NCBI GenBank assembly: GCA_028571685.1
Contig: CM053140.1
Location: 26,517,501 to 26,581,500, forward strand
DNA from: Heterohyrax brucei
Lineage: Eukaryota; Chordata; Mammalia; Hyracoidea; Procaviidae
Direction of reading: 5' to 3'
DNA length: 64,000 bases
This document shows positions 20,973-30,466 of this stretch, piece after piece. The notes beneath the pieces are model-generated. The model saw only the letters and a list, made by a program, of their open reading frames with translations. It ran no database searches and had not been told where the DNA came from. Both the position numbers and the translations under genes were made by a program. Position 1 is the stretch's first letter; each line of letters opens with the position of its first letter.

Positions 20973-22654
20973 GTGAGTGAGGGGTACAGGGAAAGGCTGA
21001 TGGGGATGGGGCCCAGAACTTGAGGGAGGAAGAGGGAGAAACTGAGGGGCCCTTCAGCCTTATCATCCACCCTGGCCCTGACCCAGTGGGGCTGGGGGCT
21101 TCTGCGTCCTGGGAGCTGGGGCCTGGACTGTAGTCCCTCAGAGGCTGGCTTTTCCAAACAGATAGAAGGGGACAAATGAGGGAGGTGACGCAAAGTGGGC
21201 AAAGGATTCGTGGGAGGCACAAGAGTGGCTCAGGGGTCCAAGGGAGACAAGGGGGGCACTTGAGGTGTCCAGGGTGTGTGAGAGACAGATACTATGAGAT
21301 CACTAGACGTAGACACAAGGTGGGGGAGGAAAGCAGTAGCACAGTTGAGGGGTCTGGGAGGACTCTAGGGTAGGGGAGAGGGGTTCAAGGAGGACCCAGG
21401 AGGTGGCTCAGGGGTATGGAAGAACACAAAGGATGGATATCAGCGAGTAGTAGAGATGGCCTCAAGAAGGGACTGAAGGGGGTATACCAGTGGCAGACCC
21501 CAAGGAAGGGCAGATGCCAAGCTCTGATGCAGCCCTCTGTGTCCTTGGCACCTGCTGTGGAGTCTGACACTGCTCTCCCCACAGGTGGTGAGCTGGGGCC
21601 CACAGAAATGACCAACCTGGACCATCCCCACCCACGCAGCTTCCCAGGTCTTCTCTTCAACAACAGCAACACCCTGCTACTGCCCAACAGCTCACAGGCA
21701 CTGGTGCTGGGCTGGGTGCCAACGCGCCTAGTGCCTGCAGTCTATGTGCTGGCATTGGTGCTTGGGCTGCCGGCCAATGGGCTGGCGCTGTGGGTGCTGG
21801 CCACACGCACGCCACGCCTGCCCTCAACGCTGTTGCTCATGAATCTGGCGATGGCCGACCTGCTGCTGGGTCTGGCACTGCCACCACGCATCATCTACCA
21901 CCTGCGAGGTCAGCGGTGGCAGTTTGGCGAGGCCGCCTGTCGCCTGGCCACGATAGCACTCTACGGCCACATGTACTGCTCACTGCTGCTGCTGGCCGCT
22001 ATTGCCCTTGACCGCTACCTGGCAGTGGTGCACCCACTGCGCTCCCGCGCCTTGCGCGGCCTGGGTCTGGCCACCGGACTCTGCGCCACGGCCTGGCTGG
22101 CAGCCGCCGTGCTATCCCTGCCCCTCGCATTGCAGCGACAGACCTTCTTGTTGGCAGGAGCTGACTCAGGCCACCTGCTGTGCCACGACGCCCTGCCTCT
22201 AGACGCGCAGCTGTCGCACTGGCGGCCCGCCTTCGCCTGCTTGGCGCTGCTGGGCTGCTTCACGCCGCTGTTGGTCATGGTGCTGTGCTACGGCGCCACA
22301 CTGCGGGCGCTGGCAGCCGGCCACCAGCGCTACGGGCACGCGCTGCGCCTGGCCGCCCTCGTGCTGGCCTCGGCCCTGGCCTTCTTCGCGCCCAGCAACG
22401 TGCTGCTGCTGCTCCACTACTCTGACCCTGGGCCGCGTGCCTGGGGCAACCTCTACGTCGCCTATCTGCCCAGCCTGGCGCTCAGCACCCTCAACAGCTG
22501 TGTGGACCCCTTCGTGTACTACTTCGTATCTGCCGAGTTCCGTGAAAAGGTGCGGCAGGCGCTCCACGGACTGGCACCTGGAAACGCTGGGGCGAAGTCC
22601 AAGACCTCCGGGGAAGGAGGCGGTGCTGGGACCCATTCTACCTCGTTGGTGTAA
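20855..22654 (+). CDS. F2RL3: F2RL3, protease-activated receptor 4 (complete)
   Basis: PAR4 is a class A GPCR on platelets. Thrombin cuts its N-terminus and the new end activates the receptor. Two exons (20855-20972 and 21585-22654) give 395 residues; human PAR4 has 385. Residues 1-20 form a Leu-rich signal peptide, and PSVYDE matches the human N-terminus. The predicted cut is after Arg in HPHPR (codon 21635-21637), exposing SFPGLL. Class A motifs are NLAMADLLL (TM2, Asp 2.50), LDRYLAV after TM3, CHDALPLD in loop 2 (PAR signature), FAPSNVLLLLHYSD (TM6/loop 3) and NSCVDPFVYYF (TM7). The start is the ATG giving the signal peptide; the longer open frame from 21416 reads intron. No frameshift is seen. 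The gene is intact, with unusual ligand residues. Confidence 0.97.
21585..22654 (+). CDS. F2RL3: F2RL3 exon 2: cleavage site and seven-helix body
   Basis: The acceptor is ctccccacag|GTGGTG and the stop TAA is at 22652-22654. The whole transmembrane region and cytoplasmic tail lie in this exon, as in other PAR genes. The tail is short, Ser/Thr/Gly-rich and ends THSTSLV. Confidence 0.97.
21638..21655 (+). other. F2RL3: Predicted PAR4 tethered ligand SFPGLL
   Basis: These six codons directly follow the Pro-Arg thrombin site. The position is fixed by alignment with human PAR4 (cleavage PAPR|GYPGQV) and by the shared downstream block GWVPTRLVPA. Confidence 0.88.
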
Positions 22655-23117
22655 CTATCCTGCAGCCGGCATGCAGAACCCCAGGCCAGCCGAATCTTGG
22701 ATTAGGTGGACCTCCCCCGCCAAGACCAGCCAGACCTCCAGCCCAGGAGGAACCCCCCAAGCTGGCCAGATCCCTGGCCCTGCTGAACCCTGGGACTAGG
22801 TGGACCCTGAGACCGAAGACAGGAGGTCCCCTGGCCCTCTGGGGGACCCTGCTCAGGAGGAGGCCCGGCCGCTACTACCTCCCTACTGCGGTATTGCCCG
22901 CCAGCCTTCTTGTCCCCCACCAACCCCAATTCCAAATTTGGGCGGTGCCCAGGATTTGAGATCTCTCCTATTTAGCGATCCCAACGAGCCTCCGGGCGGT
23001 GGAACGTTCTAGATGAGGATAAGGGGGACACAGCGTGAAAAATGTAATCAGTGTTATTAAACTGTAAATGTGGAAGTTGTGCTGTTGAATGTTTTGGGGT
23101 ATGTATGGTTTCACCAC

Positions 23118-23123
23118 AATAAA
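23118..23123 (+). terminator. F2RL3 poly(A) signal AATAAA
   Basis: AATAAA lies 464 bp past the stop. An ATTAAA at 23056-23061 is an alternative. The local sequence looks like an old LINE 3' end, so the signal may have been supplied by a repeat. Confidence 0.6.
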
Positions 23124-23562
23124 CAAAACAAAAAATACCCAGAGCCCCCGATTCTGCCCCAGAGCATCAGTTCTGTCCTGGTGGAGGAGTAGAATAGGAC
23201 CCAATGTCTTACTCCTCTGTCTCCAGGGCCCCAGAGACTTCACTGTCCCCTCTCTACCCCTTTGATTTCTTACCTTGATGTTAACTTCCCCAGCACTAGG
23301 CAGCTGGCTGCTGGGGCCCTGGTACTCCATCCTACAGTCCTGTGACCACCCCCGCTCTACAGTGCCCCTGCCTGTTGGCAAACCCCAATTCCATGAACCA
23401 CCTGGAGTGCTGTGCAATAGCTGTGAGTCACAGACAGCAGCAGGAGGGCAGTGGGGGGCCTTCGTGGGCTCCTCAGTGAGTCCATGTGGTCAGTGAGCTG
23501 GCCTTGGGGAGGTGAGAAAGCATGAGCCAGTGACCAGGGTGCCTGGGAACACACATGTACAT

Positions 23563-23563
<1 letters not shown>

Positions 23564-23604
<41 letters not shown>
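23564..23604. repeat. (CA)n microsatellite
   Basis: About 20 uninterrupted CA units, with further CA-rich sequence to 23890. Confidence 0.97.
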
Positions 23605-23607
<3 letters not shown>

Positions 23608-23639
23608 TATACTAGCTCTCTCACACACACACTCATTTA

Positions 23640-23825
23640 AATCAGTTGCCATCAATCTGCATCTGACTCATGGCAACTCCATGCATTACATAGTACTTCA
23701 CGCTGTAGGGTTTCCTTGGCTGTCGTCTTAACAGAAGCAGGTTGCCAGGCCTTTCTTCCAAGGTACCTCTGGGTAGGTTCAAACTGGCAAACTTTCAGTT
23801 AGCAGCCCCCAAGGGGCTCCCACAC
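23640..23825 (-). repeat. AfroSINE variant
   Basis: Antisense copy with the longer middle segment ('gcaggttgccaggcctttct', 'ggtacctctgggtaggttca'). Confidence 0.75.
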
Positions 23826-23927
23826 TCTCCCACACTCAGGCTGACATACAGATTTGCATACAGACACACATTCCCACACTCACATACACATGAGTACATG
23901 TAAGCTGAATAAGATTGGTGGATCCTT

Positions 23928-24085
23928 TGGAAACCCCAGTAGCACAGTGGCTAAGTACTATGGCTGCTAACCAAAAGGTTGGTAGTTCAAGTCCTCCAGG
24001 CTCTCCTTAGAAACTCTATGTGGCAGTTCTACTCTGACCTGTAGGGTTGCTATGAGTTGGAATTGACTTGATGGCAGTGACTTTA
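23928..24085 (+). repeat. AfroSINE, near full length
   Basis: tRNA-derived head 'cagtagcacagtggctaagt', B-box-like 'gtagttcaagtcc', then 'ctctccttagaaactctatg' and the tail 'tatgagttggaattgacttg'. Confidence 0.9.
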
Positions 24086-24089
24086 GCTT

Positions 24090-25680
24090 TTATCAATGTT
24101 GGTATCTTGGCTGTGACATTGACTAGAGTTTTGTAAGATGTTAATTGGGTGAACTGCAAGGAGTATCCCAGACCTTCTATGTCCACTTTCCTTCACCCGG
24201 TGTGAAGCTAGTGTAATCTCGGGGCGCAAGTGTGTGGCTTCCATAAACTCCACATTCAATCAGCTCTAAAGACCTAGGCACAGAGACCACAGTTGCAGGG
24301 AAGCAGCAGCCCCAGTTGTGGCATCTTGGGGGTATCTCTGCTCCCTGTCGGTGGCCAAGCCCCCATGACTCACAAGAGGCTGCTGCCACCTGTGACCCCA
24401 GTGAACAAGAGCTCTTATTAAACCACAGCCTCCATGTTTTGAGGGGGCAACTCAGGGGAGCAGCCGTGGGGCCTGTCCCCATAGGTCCACAGGGCAGGAA
24501 GGGCAGGGGTGCTGTTAAGTTGGTGAGGGTCACTGTGCCCCTGGGTGGAGGAACAGAGACAACTGAAATGAACATGACTGTGGAGAAGCAGGTGCAGACC
24601 CCTCAGTGGCAGACATGCACCAAGACCACATGTCTCTTGGCCAGTATCAGAGCAGGCACTGGGGGTGGTGGCTTGGGAGTTCTTCCAGAAGACAGGTCCA
24701 ACCCTGCAGCACCGGGATGGGGATGGACCTCCAGAGCTGAAGCAGCTGGCCTGTCCTGAACCGGGATGCTTAGGGCTGGCCGAAGGTATGTTGTCCTGGG
24801 CTTCTCTGAAAGGCCCTGTGCACACCCAGCCAAAGGTTCAGGGGTCCCCGGGAGAGAGCAGGGAAGGGAACGCAGGTGGGGGAGGAACCCTGGGGTCAAG
24901 GGCAGAGTGAGGAGGTAAGACCCAGGACTACCTGGCCCTTCACTTCTAAGCATCAGTTGGGGTTCAGTGGCCAGGAGGCCCAAAGGGAGGCCTGGGCTTT
25001 GTCTTTTGGAAAGAAGCCACCTGTTAGATTGTCAAAGTTGCTGATGGATGGACCCATGCTATCTCCTGAATTTGGCCAAATGCCTAGCCACAGCTAGGGG
25101 GTCTGGAGCTCCAGCTGGGATGAGTGGAGGTGCCGACCCCCAACCAACTCACAGCACCCCCACTGTCCCTTCTGCTGGTCGTGAGGGTAGCCAGGCCCCA
25201 GGAGACCCCATGTAGGGTCTCTGCTGATCTGCAGCTTCATTTGGAAGCAAGTGTCACCTCCCATCAAACAGTTGCTGGAACTTGAGGGAAAGCTCAGGGC
25301 TGGCAGGGGCAGGAAGAGGCTTCAAGCAGGTGCCTGTCAGGAGGAGAAGCTGCTCTGACTGACAAGAAGAGGAGGAGGACACCGTGGTGCTGCCTCGGGG
25401 CCTTTCCCTCACCCAGCTCCACATGGCTCAAGTCCAGCTGCCCCTTCCCACTAAACAGCAGGGCCTCACCCTGAGAACCCCGCCCACCCCTCCTCCAAGG
25501 CCACAGCAATGGAACTTCAAGCTGATCTTGTATGGGATGAGCCTTGTCATAGTTGACCATCATTAACTGAGGACAAAGAAAAACCACCCACGCAATACTA
25601 ACCCCGCCACTTGTCTGTCGGTTTGTCATACTGTGGTGGCTTGCCCATTGCTGTGACGCTGGAAGCTGTGCCACGACTTG
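24090..25680. other. Unique region, no exon assigned
   Basis: About 1.6 kb without clear repeats. By human gene order the last CPAMD8 exon or 3' UTR (minus strand) could lie here or up to 30 kb. I find open minus-strand frames at 24418-24983 but no recognisable protein. Confidence 0.4.
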
Positions 25681-25689
25681 ACATACCTA

Positions 25690-26405
25690 CTGATGAAGGT
25701 CAAAGACTAACAGCCCTCGTGGGGAACCGCACCTCAGCAGAGAGAAAGCAAAATCCCTCACCACTGGACCAATAAGCAACATCGTGATAAATGGAGAAAA
25801 TATTCAAGTTGTGTTATGGATTTCATTATACTTGGATCCACAGTCAACATCCACGGAAGCAGCAGTCAAGAAATCAAAAGACGCACTGTGTCAGGGAAAC
25901 TTGCTGCAAAAGCCCTTTCTCAAATGTTGAAAAGCAAAAATGTTGCTTTGAGGACTAAAGGGTACCTGGCCCAAGCCATGGTGCTTTCAATTGCCTCAAA
26001 TGCATGTGAAAGCTGGACAGTGTATAAAGAAGGCTGAAGAAGAGTGGATGCTTTTGCACTACAATGCTGGCAAAAAACACTAGTATACAAGGACTGCGAG
26101 AAGAACAAACAAATCTGTCTTAGGAAATGTACAACCAGAATGCTCCTTAGAAGGGAAAACAGTGAAGCTTCATCTTATATACTACCCTGGACATGCTATT
26201 AGGAGGGACCAGTCCCTAGAGAAGGACATCATGCTTAGTAGAGGGTCAGTGAAAAAGCAGAGGAAGACCCTTAACAAGACGGAGTGACACAGTGGCTGCA
26301 ACAAGGGGCTCAAATACAGCAATGACCGTGAGGATGGCGAAGGACCAGGCAGGGTTTTGTTCTATCATACAGAGGGTTGCTATGAGTCAGATTACACATG
26401 ATCAG
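25690..26405 (+). mobile_element. RTE-type LINE, 3' part
   Basis: The frame at 25816-26037 carries the RTE C-terminal block (VNIHGSSSQEIKRRTV, SNACESWTVYKEG). Decayed sequence follows that is equivalent to the intact copy at 46955-47347 ('ggacatcatgcttagtagag', 'cacagtggctgcaacaagg'). Stops and shifts make it non-coding. Confidence 0.85.
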
Positions 26406-26424
26406 GAACCAGTGATACTGAAGG

Positions 26425-27400
26425 AAGAAGTTGAAGCTGCCTTGAAGCACTGTGGGTAAACAAGGCTCCGGGAATTGATGGAACGTCAATTAAGATGTTT
26501 CAACAAATGGATGCAGCACTGGAAGTGTTCGCTCATCCTCGTCAAGAACTTTGGAAGACAGCTACCTGGCCAGCTGACTGGAAGAAATTCATATTTATGC
26601 CATTCCCAAGAAAGATGATCCTACTGAATGAAGAAATTGTCAACTATCATTAACATTATACACAAGTAAAATTTTGCTCAAGATCGTTCAAAAGTGACTA
26701 CAGCACTATATTGACAGGGAATTACCAGCAATTCAAGCTGGATACAGAAGAGGACATGGAACCAGGGACATCACTGCTGATGCCAGACAGATCTTGGATG
26801 AAAGCAGAACACAGCAGAAAGACGTTTACCTATGCAAAGGCATTCAACTGCATGGATCATAACAAGTTATAGATAACGCTGTGGAAAATGGAAATTCCAG
26901 AACATTTAATTGTGCTCATTGGGAATCTGTGCATGGATCAAGAGGCAATTGTGCAAACAGAACAAGGGACGCTGTGTGGTTTAAAGTCAGAAAAGGTGTG
27001 CATCAGGGTTGTATCCTTTCACCACACTTATTCAGTCCATATGCTGAGCAAACAATCTGAGATGCTTGACTCGATGAAAGAAGAATGGAGCATCAGGATG
27101 GGAGGAAGACTCCTTAACAACCTGTGTTTTTCAGCAGACACAACCCTTGCTTGTTGAAAGTGAAGAGAACTTGAAACACTGATGAAGACCAAAGACCACA
27201 GCCTTCAGTATGGCTCACACCTCAACATGAAGAAAACCGGGCAGTGTTTCCATCTGTTGCACATAGCGTGTCTGTGAGTCCAGACTGATTCAGTGGCACC
27301 TAACAACAGCAGCATGAGTCAGAAGTGACTAGACAGCACGTAGCAATAACAAGAACAACATGAGTTACAAGTGACTCAATGGCCCCTAGCGACAACAACA
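26425..27400 (+). mobile_element. RTE-type LINE, reverse-transcriptase part, decayed
   Basis: Contains RT-domain remnants: 'aacaaggctccgggaattga' (the NKAPGIDG region), 'gctggatacagaagaggaca', and a degraded YADD box reading FSADTTLAC near 27128-27154. The terminal tail 'ggcacctaacaacagcagc' is at about 27293. It lies downstream of an RTE 3' part, which is the reverse of normal order. Confidence 0.8.
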
Positions 27401-27464
27401 TTTCCTCTGCCCGGAAACCTCTGCTCCGTCTGCTCACCTCACCTGGGTCACACTTACTCATTTG

Positions 27465-27945
27465 TGATGGTTAGGATTGCGTGTCAGCTCAGCTGAGGCA
27501 TGATTCTCAGTGTTTACGTGTGATCACCTCTGTGACAGAGTCTGCTGTGAGTAGCCAGTCAGTTGAAAGGGATTTTCCGTGGGGCCGTGGCCTGCATCTT
27601 AATATAAACAGGCATTCTGGCTTTTGCTCACTCTGGATCTTGCGGCTGCCTTCAGCTTGTCCAGCCTCTGGTTCTTGGGACTTGAGCTGTCAATTTGTTG
27701 CCAATCTTGGGATTCATTCATCTTCACAGCCTGTGAGTAAGAGCCCTGCCCTCCAACTTGCTCATCTTGGGTTTGCCAGCCCCTGCAGTTATGTGAATTA
27801 GGAAAAGCTTCTATTCTGATCCACTGACAGGATATTCCAGTTTCTGTAGTCATGTAAACTGTTTCCTTCATAATAATCTCTCCTTGTATATATTTATATG
27901 CTTGACTAGTTTTGCTTCTTTAGAGAACTGTACCTGACATCATTC
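27465..27945 (+). repeat. LTR (ERVL/MaLR-like)
   Basis: Landmarks are 'gatggttaggattgcgtgtc', 'ggcctgcatcttaatataaa', 'ttgggacttgagctgtcaat' and 'tttagagaactgtacctgac', an LTR layout common in mammals. Confidence 0.6.
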
Positions 27946-27967
27946 TTCAGGTGTCACTATTGACAGT

Positions 27968-28135
27968 AAACCAAAAACCAAACCCAGTTCCATCAAGTTG
28001 ATTCCAACTCATAGAACCCTACAGGATAGAGTAGAACTGCCCCATAGCATTTCCAAGGAGCACCTGGTGGATTTGAACTGCCGACCTTTAGGTTAGCAGC
28101 TGTAACACTTAACCACTACACCACCAGGTCTTCCC
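27968..28135 (-). repeat. AfroSINE, near full length
   Basis: Runs from the antisense tail 'aaccaaacccagttccatc' to 'actacaccaccaggtcttc'. Confidence 0.9.
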
Positions 28136-28177
28136 TATTGACAGTATTACCTGCAGTTTGCCATCCTGAGACCCAGG

Positions 28178-28335
28178 TAAGGAGCCTTGATGGTTCAGTG
28201 GTTAAGCACTTGGCTGGTAACTGAAAGGTCCAGTTGCTGTAAGTGGGAAAGAGCTGGCAGTCTGCTTCTGTAAAAATTACTAACCAGGAAACCCCATGGG
28301 GCAGTTCTCCTCTGTCACATAGGGGGCAGCCTGTA
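28178..28335 (+). repeat. AfroSINE variant, 3'-truncated
   Basis: Head 'gccttgatggttcagtggtt' and the alternative middle 'ggcagtctgcttctgtaaaa'. Confidence 0.75.
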
Positions 28336-28489
28336 TGCTCCTCAGACCCCATGACTCACTGGCTGTGTGACCTTGGGCAAGGTGGCCTCAGTTTCTCCAC
28401 ACCAAGTTGGGTATAATAGTCAACCCTGTTGTTGTGAAGATTAAGTAAGTTCCTGGGTGTAAAACACTAAAAAACAGAACAAAATAAAA

Positions 28490-28834
28490 ACAACCAAACT
28501 CATTGCTGTTGCATCGATTCCGACTCATGGTGACCTCTTGAGTTAAAGAGCAGAAGTGAGCACCGTGGGGGTTTCTTAGCTCTAATCTCTAAGGAAGGAA
28601 ACCCTGGTGACTTAGTGGTTAAGTGCTACATCTGCTAACCAAGAGGCCGGTAGTTCAAATCCACCAGGCACTCCTTGGAAACTCTGTGGGGCAGTTCTAT
28701 TCTGTTCTATAGGGTCACTATGAGTCAAAATCAACTCAACGGCAGTGTATTTGGTTCAGCTTAATCTTTAAGGAAGCAGAATGCCACATCTTTCTTCTGT
28801 GGTGCCACTGGGTGGGCTCAAACTGTCAGCTCTG
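28490..28834 (-). repeat. Diverged AfroSINE, host of a nested AfroSINE
   Basis: Antisense copy ('ttccgactcatggtgacctc ... gtgccactgggtgggctcaa') interrupted at 28597-28761 by a younger copy in the opposite orientation. Confidence 0.8.
28597..28761 (+). repeat. Young AfroSINE nested in older AfroSINE, with TSD
   Basis: A complete, little-diverged AfroSINE. taatctctaaggaa (28583-28596) and taatctttaaggaa (28762-28775) flank it as a 14-bp duplication with one mismatch. Confidence 0.92.
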
Positions 28835-29130
28835 TCTTAGTCATCCTGTGCTGCAATAACAGAAATACTGTGGATGGCTTTAAGAGAAATTTCATTCTGC
28901 CACCGTGCCGTAGATTCCAAGTCCAAACTCAGGGCATCAGCTCCACGGGAAGACTTTCTCTGTTGGCTCTGGAAGAAAGTCTTTGTGGTCAACCTTTGAG
29001 GCACAGGGACCCCAGGTCCTTTCCAAAGAATGCACTCTGCTCCCAGCATTGCTTCTTTCCTGGTGGTAGGAGGTCCTCCATTCTCTGCTTGCTTCCCTTT
29101 CCTTTATACCCCAAGAGACTGCCTCAAGGC
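28835..29130 (-). repeat. MaLR-like LTR, truncated
   Basis: Starts 'gtcttagtcatcctgtgctg' and carries 'ggcatcagctccacgggaag'. The 5' part of the LTR is missing. Confidence 0.8.
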
Positions 29131-29134
29131 ACAA

Positions 29135-29420
29135 TACAACCTTTTTTTTTCCCTTTTTTTTAAATATTTTATCCTGCTTTAAGCGAGAGTTTACAGTCCA
29201 AGTCAATTTGTCATATAAAACCCTGCACACATACTTCCATGCAACTCCAACTGCTCCCCCAGTGCTGCAGCAGTGCCCTCCTCCTTTCTGCCCTATACTT
29301 CCCATATTCATTCAACCAGCTCCTGTCCCCTCCTCTTTACCCTCCCATTTTACCTCTAGAGAGGAGCTGCTCTGACAGCTACATAACTACTGACAGTCTG
29401 GTAAACAGCAGTGAGGAAGG
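29135..29420 (-). repeat. Afrotherian L1 3'-UTR fragment
   Basis: Antisense tail 'tttatcctgctttaagcgag' followed by C/T-rich sequence like that at 53390-53830. The family assignment is tentative. Confidence 0.45.
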
Positions 29421-29479
29421 CTGACTGGCATTTTTTGTATCTACAAATTTCTTTCTTGCTCCTTATCTCAAGAGTTGAC

Positions 29480-29860
29480 TTCACAAGCTAGGACCACTAG
29501 TAGCCCAGGAATTTTTATATAAGTTTTGTCTTTGCCTGCTACAAACATGCAGATTAGAGTTCAGGTGTCTGACATGCATATCTATAGTTTAATAAAGAGT
29601 TTCTTCTGGCTATTTTGTGATGTATACAGTTATCTGTTGGTTTAAAAACATGAAGTAATCTTTGCCAAAATGACATGTAAACTCTGGTGTAAGAAATTGT
29701 GTTTCAAGACTCCATGGAGAACAAGCCTGCATTGCTGTTGAGTCTCTGGTGATATCGTATCTCCTGATAAACCTTCTTCCTCTTTCTAACTTGGAGTGTG
29801 TTTCATTAGCTTGACTGATCCGGGGCACGGACCCAAATCATGTAACAAGCACAATAAAAT
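29480..29860 (+). repeat. LTR-like fragment
   Basis: LTR-type 3' end with 'tctcctgataaaccttcttc' and 'gcttgactgatccggggca'. The family is not recognised. Confidence 0.4.
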
Positions 29861-30338
29861 ACTTAAAAACAAAACACTGTCTTTGCCACCAAGACTGGTA
29901 TGAGAGAATCTTCCTGAAAGAAACCTTCACCTGACCAGAACCTGCCTGAACCTCACTTCCACCTGGACTTTGCGCAAATCTGAGCTGATACATCAACATT
30001 TTCCTTAAATCTCTTGAGTCCAGTTTTCTGTAATTTAAACCCCAAAGACTTACCTCCTTCAGGAAGTCTGCTGGGATGCCCTCTCCCAGCCTGAGCTCAC
30101 GGGGCTCCCCAGACCTGCAGCACCTTCTCTACTCCTTTCCTTGGGGCCTCAAGCCCAGTTGAGGGGTGGATCTGTCTGGGGTTCAAGCCCTCATTCTGCA
30201 CATGATGGGCTTGGTCGAGAGGTGGGATCCCCTTCAGTGCCCAGAAATTCAAAGCCTGATCCCTCCTTTCGAGCTACTCCCCAACCCTGCCAGGGGTCCA
30301 GAGCAGAGGGTGAGGGGATGGGCAGGGCCAGCTCTCAC

Positions 30339-30466
30339 CTGTCCTCCTCTGGGTCTGAGTCCATGGCCGGGTATGTCCAATTTCTTGGCCCCTGCAGGTG
30401 TCCCCAACCCCAGGGGGACTGGCGCATAGCCACAGGTGGTGTAGGAGTCAGCTGGCAATGGCTTCT
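30339..30466 (-). CDS. CPAMD8: Exon following the Kazal-like exon
   Basis: 128 bp with AG/GT borders. The starting phase fits the preceding donor (G|AG = Glu) and gives 42 further open codons. It contains one Cys (YTTCGY) and a Pro/Gly-rich tail. If the donor is not used, the frame runs on to a stop at about 30250 and the exon would be terminal. Confidence 0.5.

Noticed and set aside
21416-21584. Upstream extension of the F2RL3 frame as an alternative N-terminus
   Set aside because: It lies in the intron. A good acceptor at 21584 and an exon 1 with signal peptide explain the gene.
23928-24085. tRNA gene
   Set aside because: The tRNA-like A and B boxes belong to the head of an AfroSINE, and no tRNA clover-leaf can be completed.
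25816-26037. Host gene coding for a 73-residue protein
   Set aside because: The frame matches the RTE LINE C-terminal block repeated at 47351-47689 and 63100-63260.
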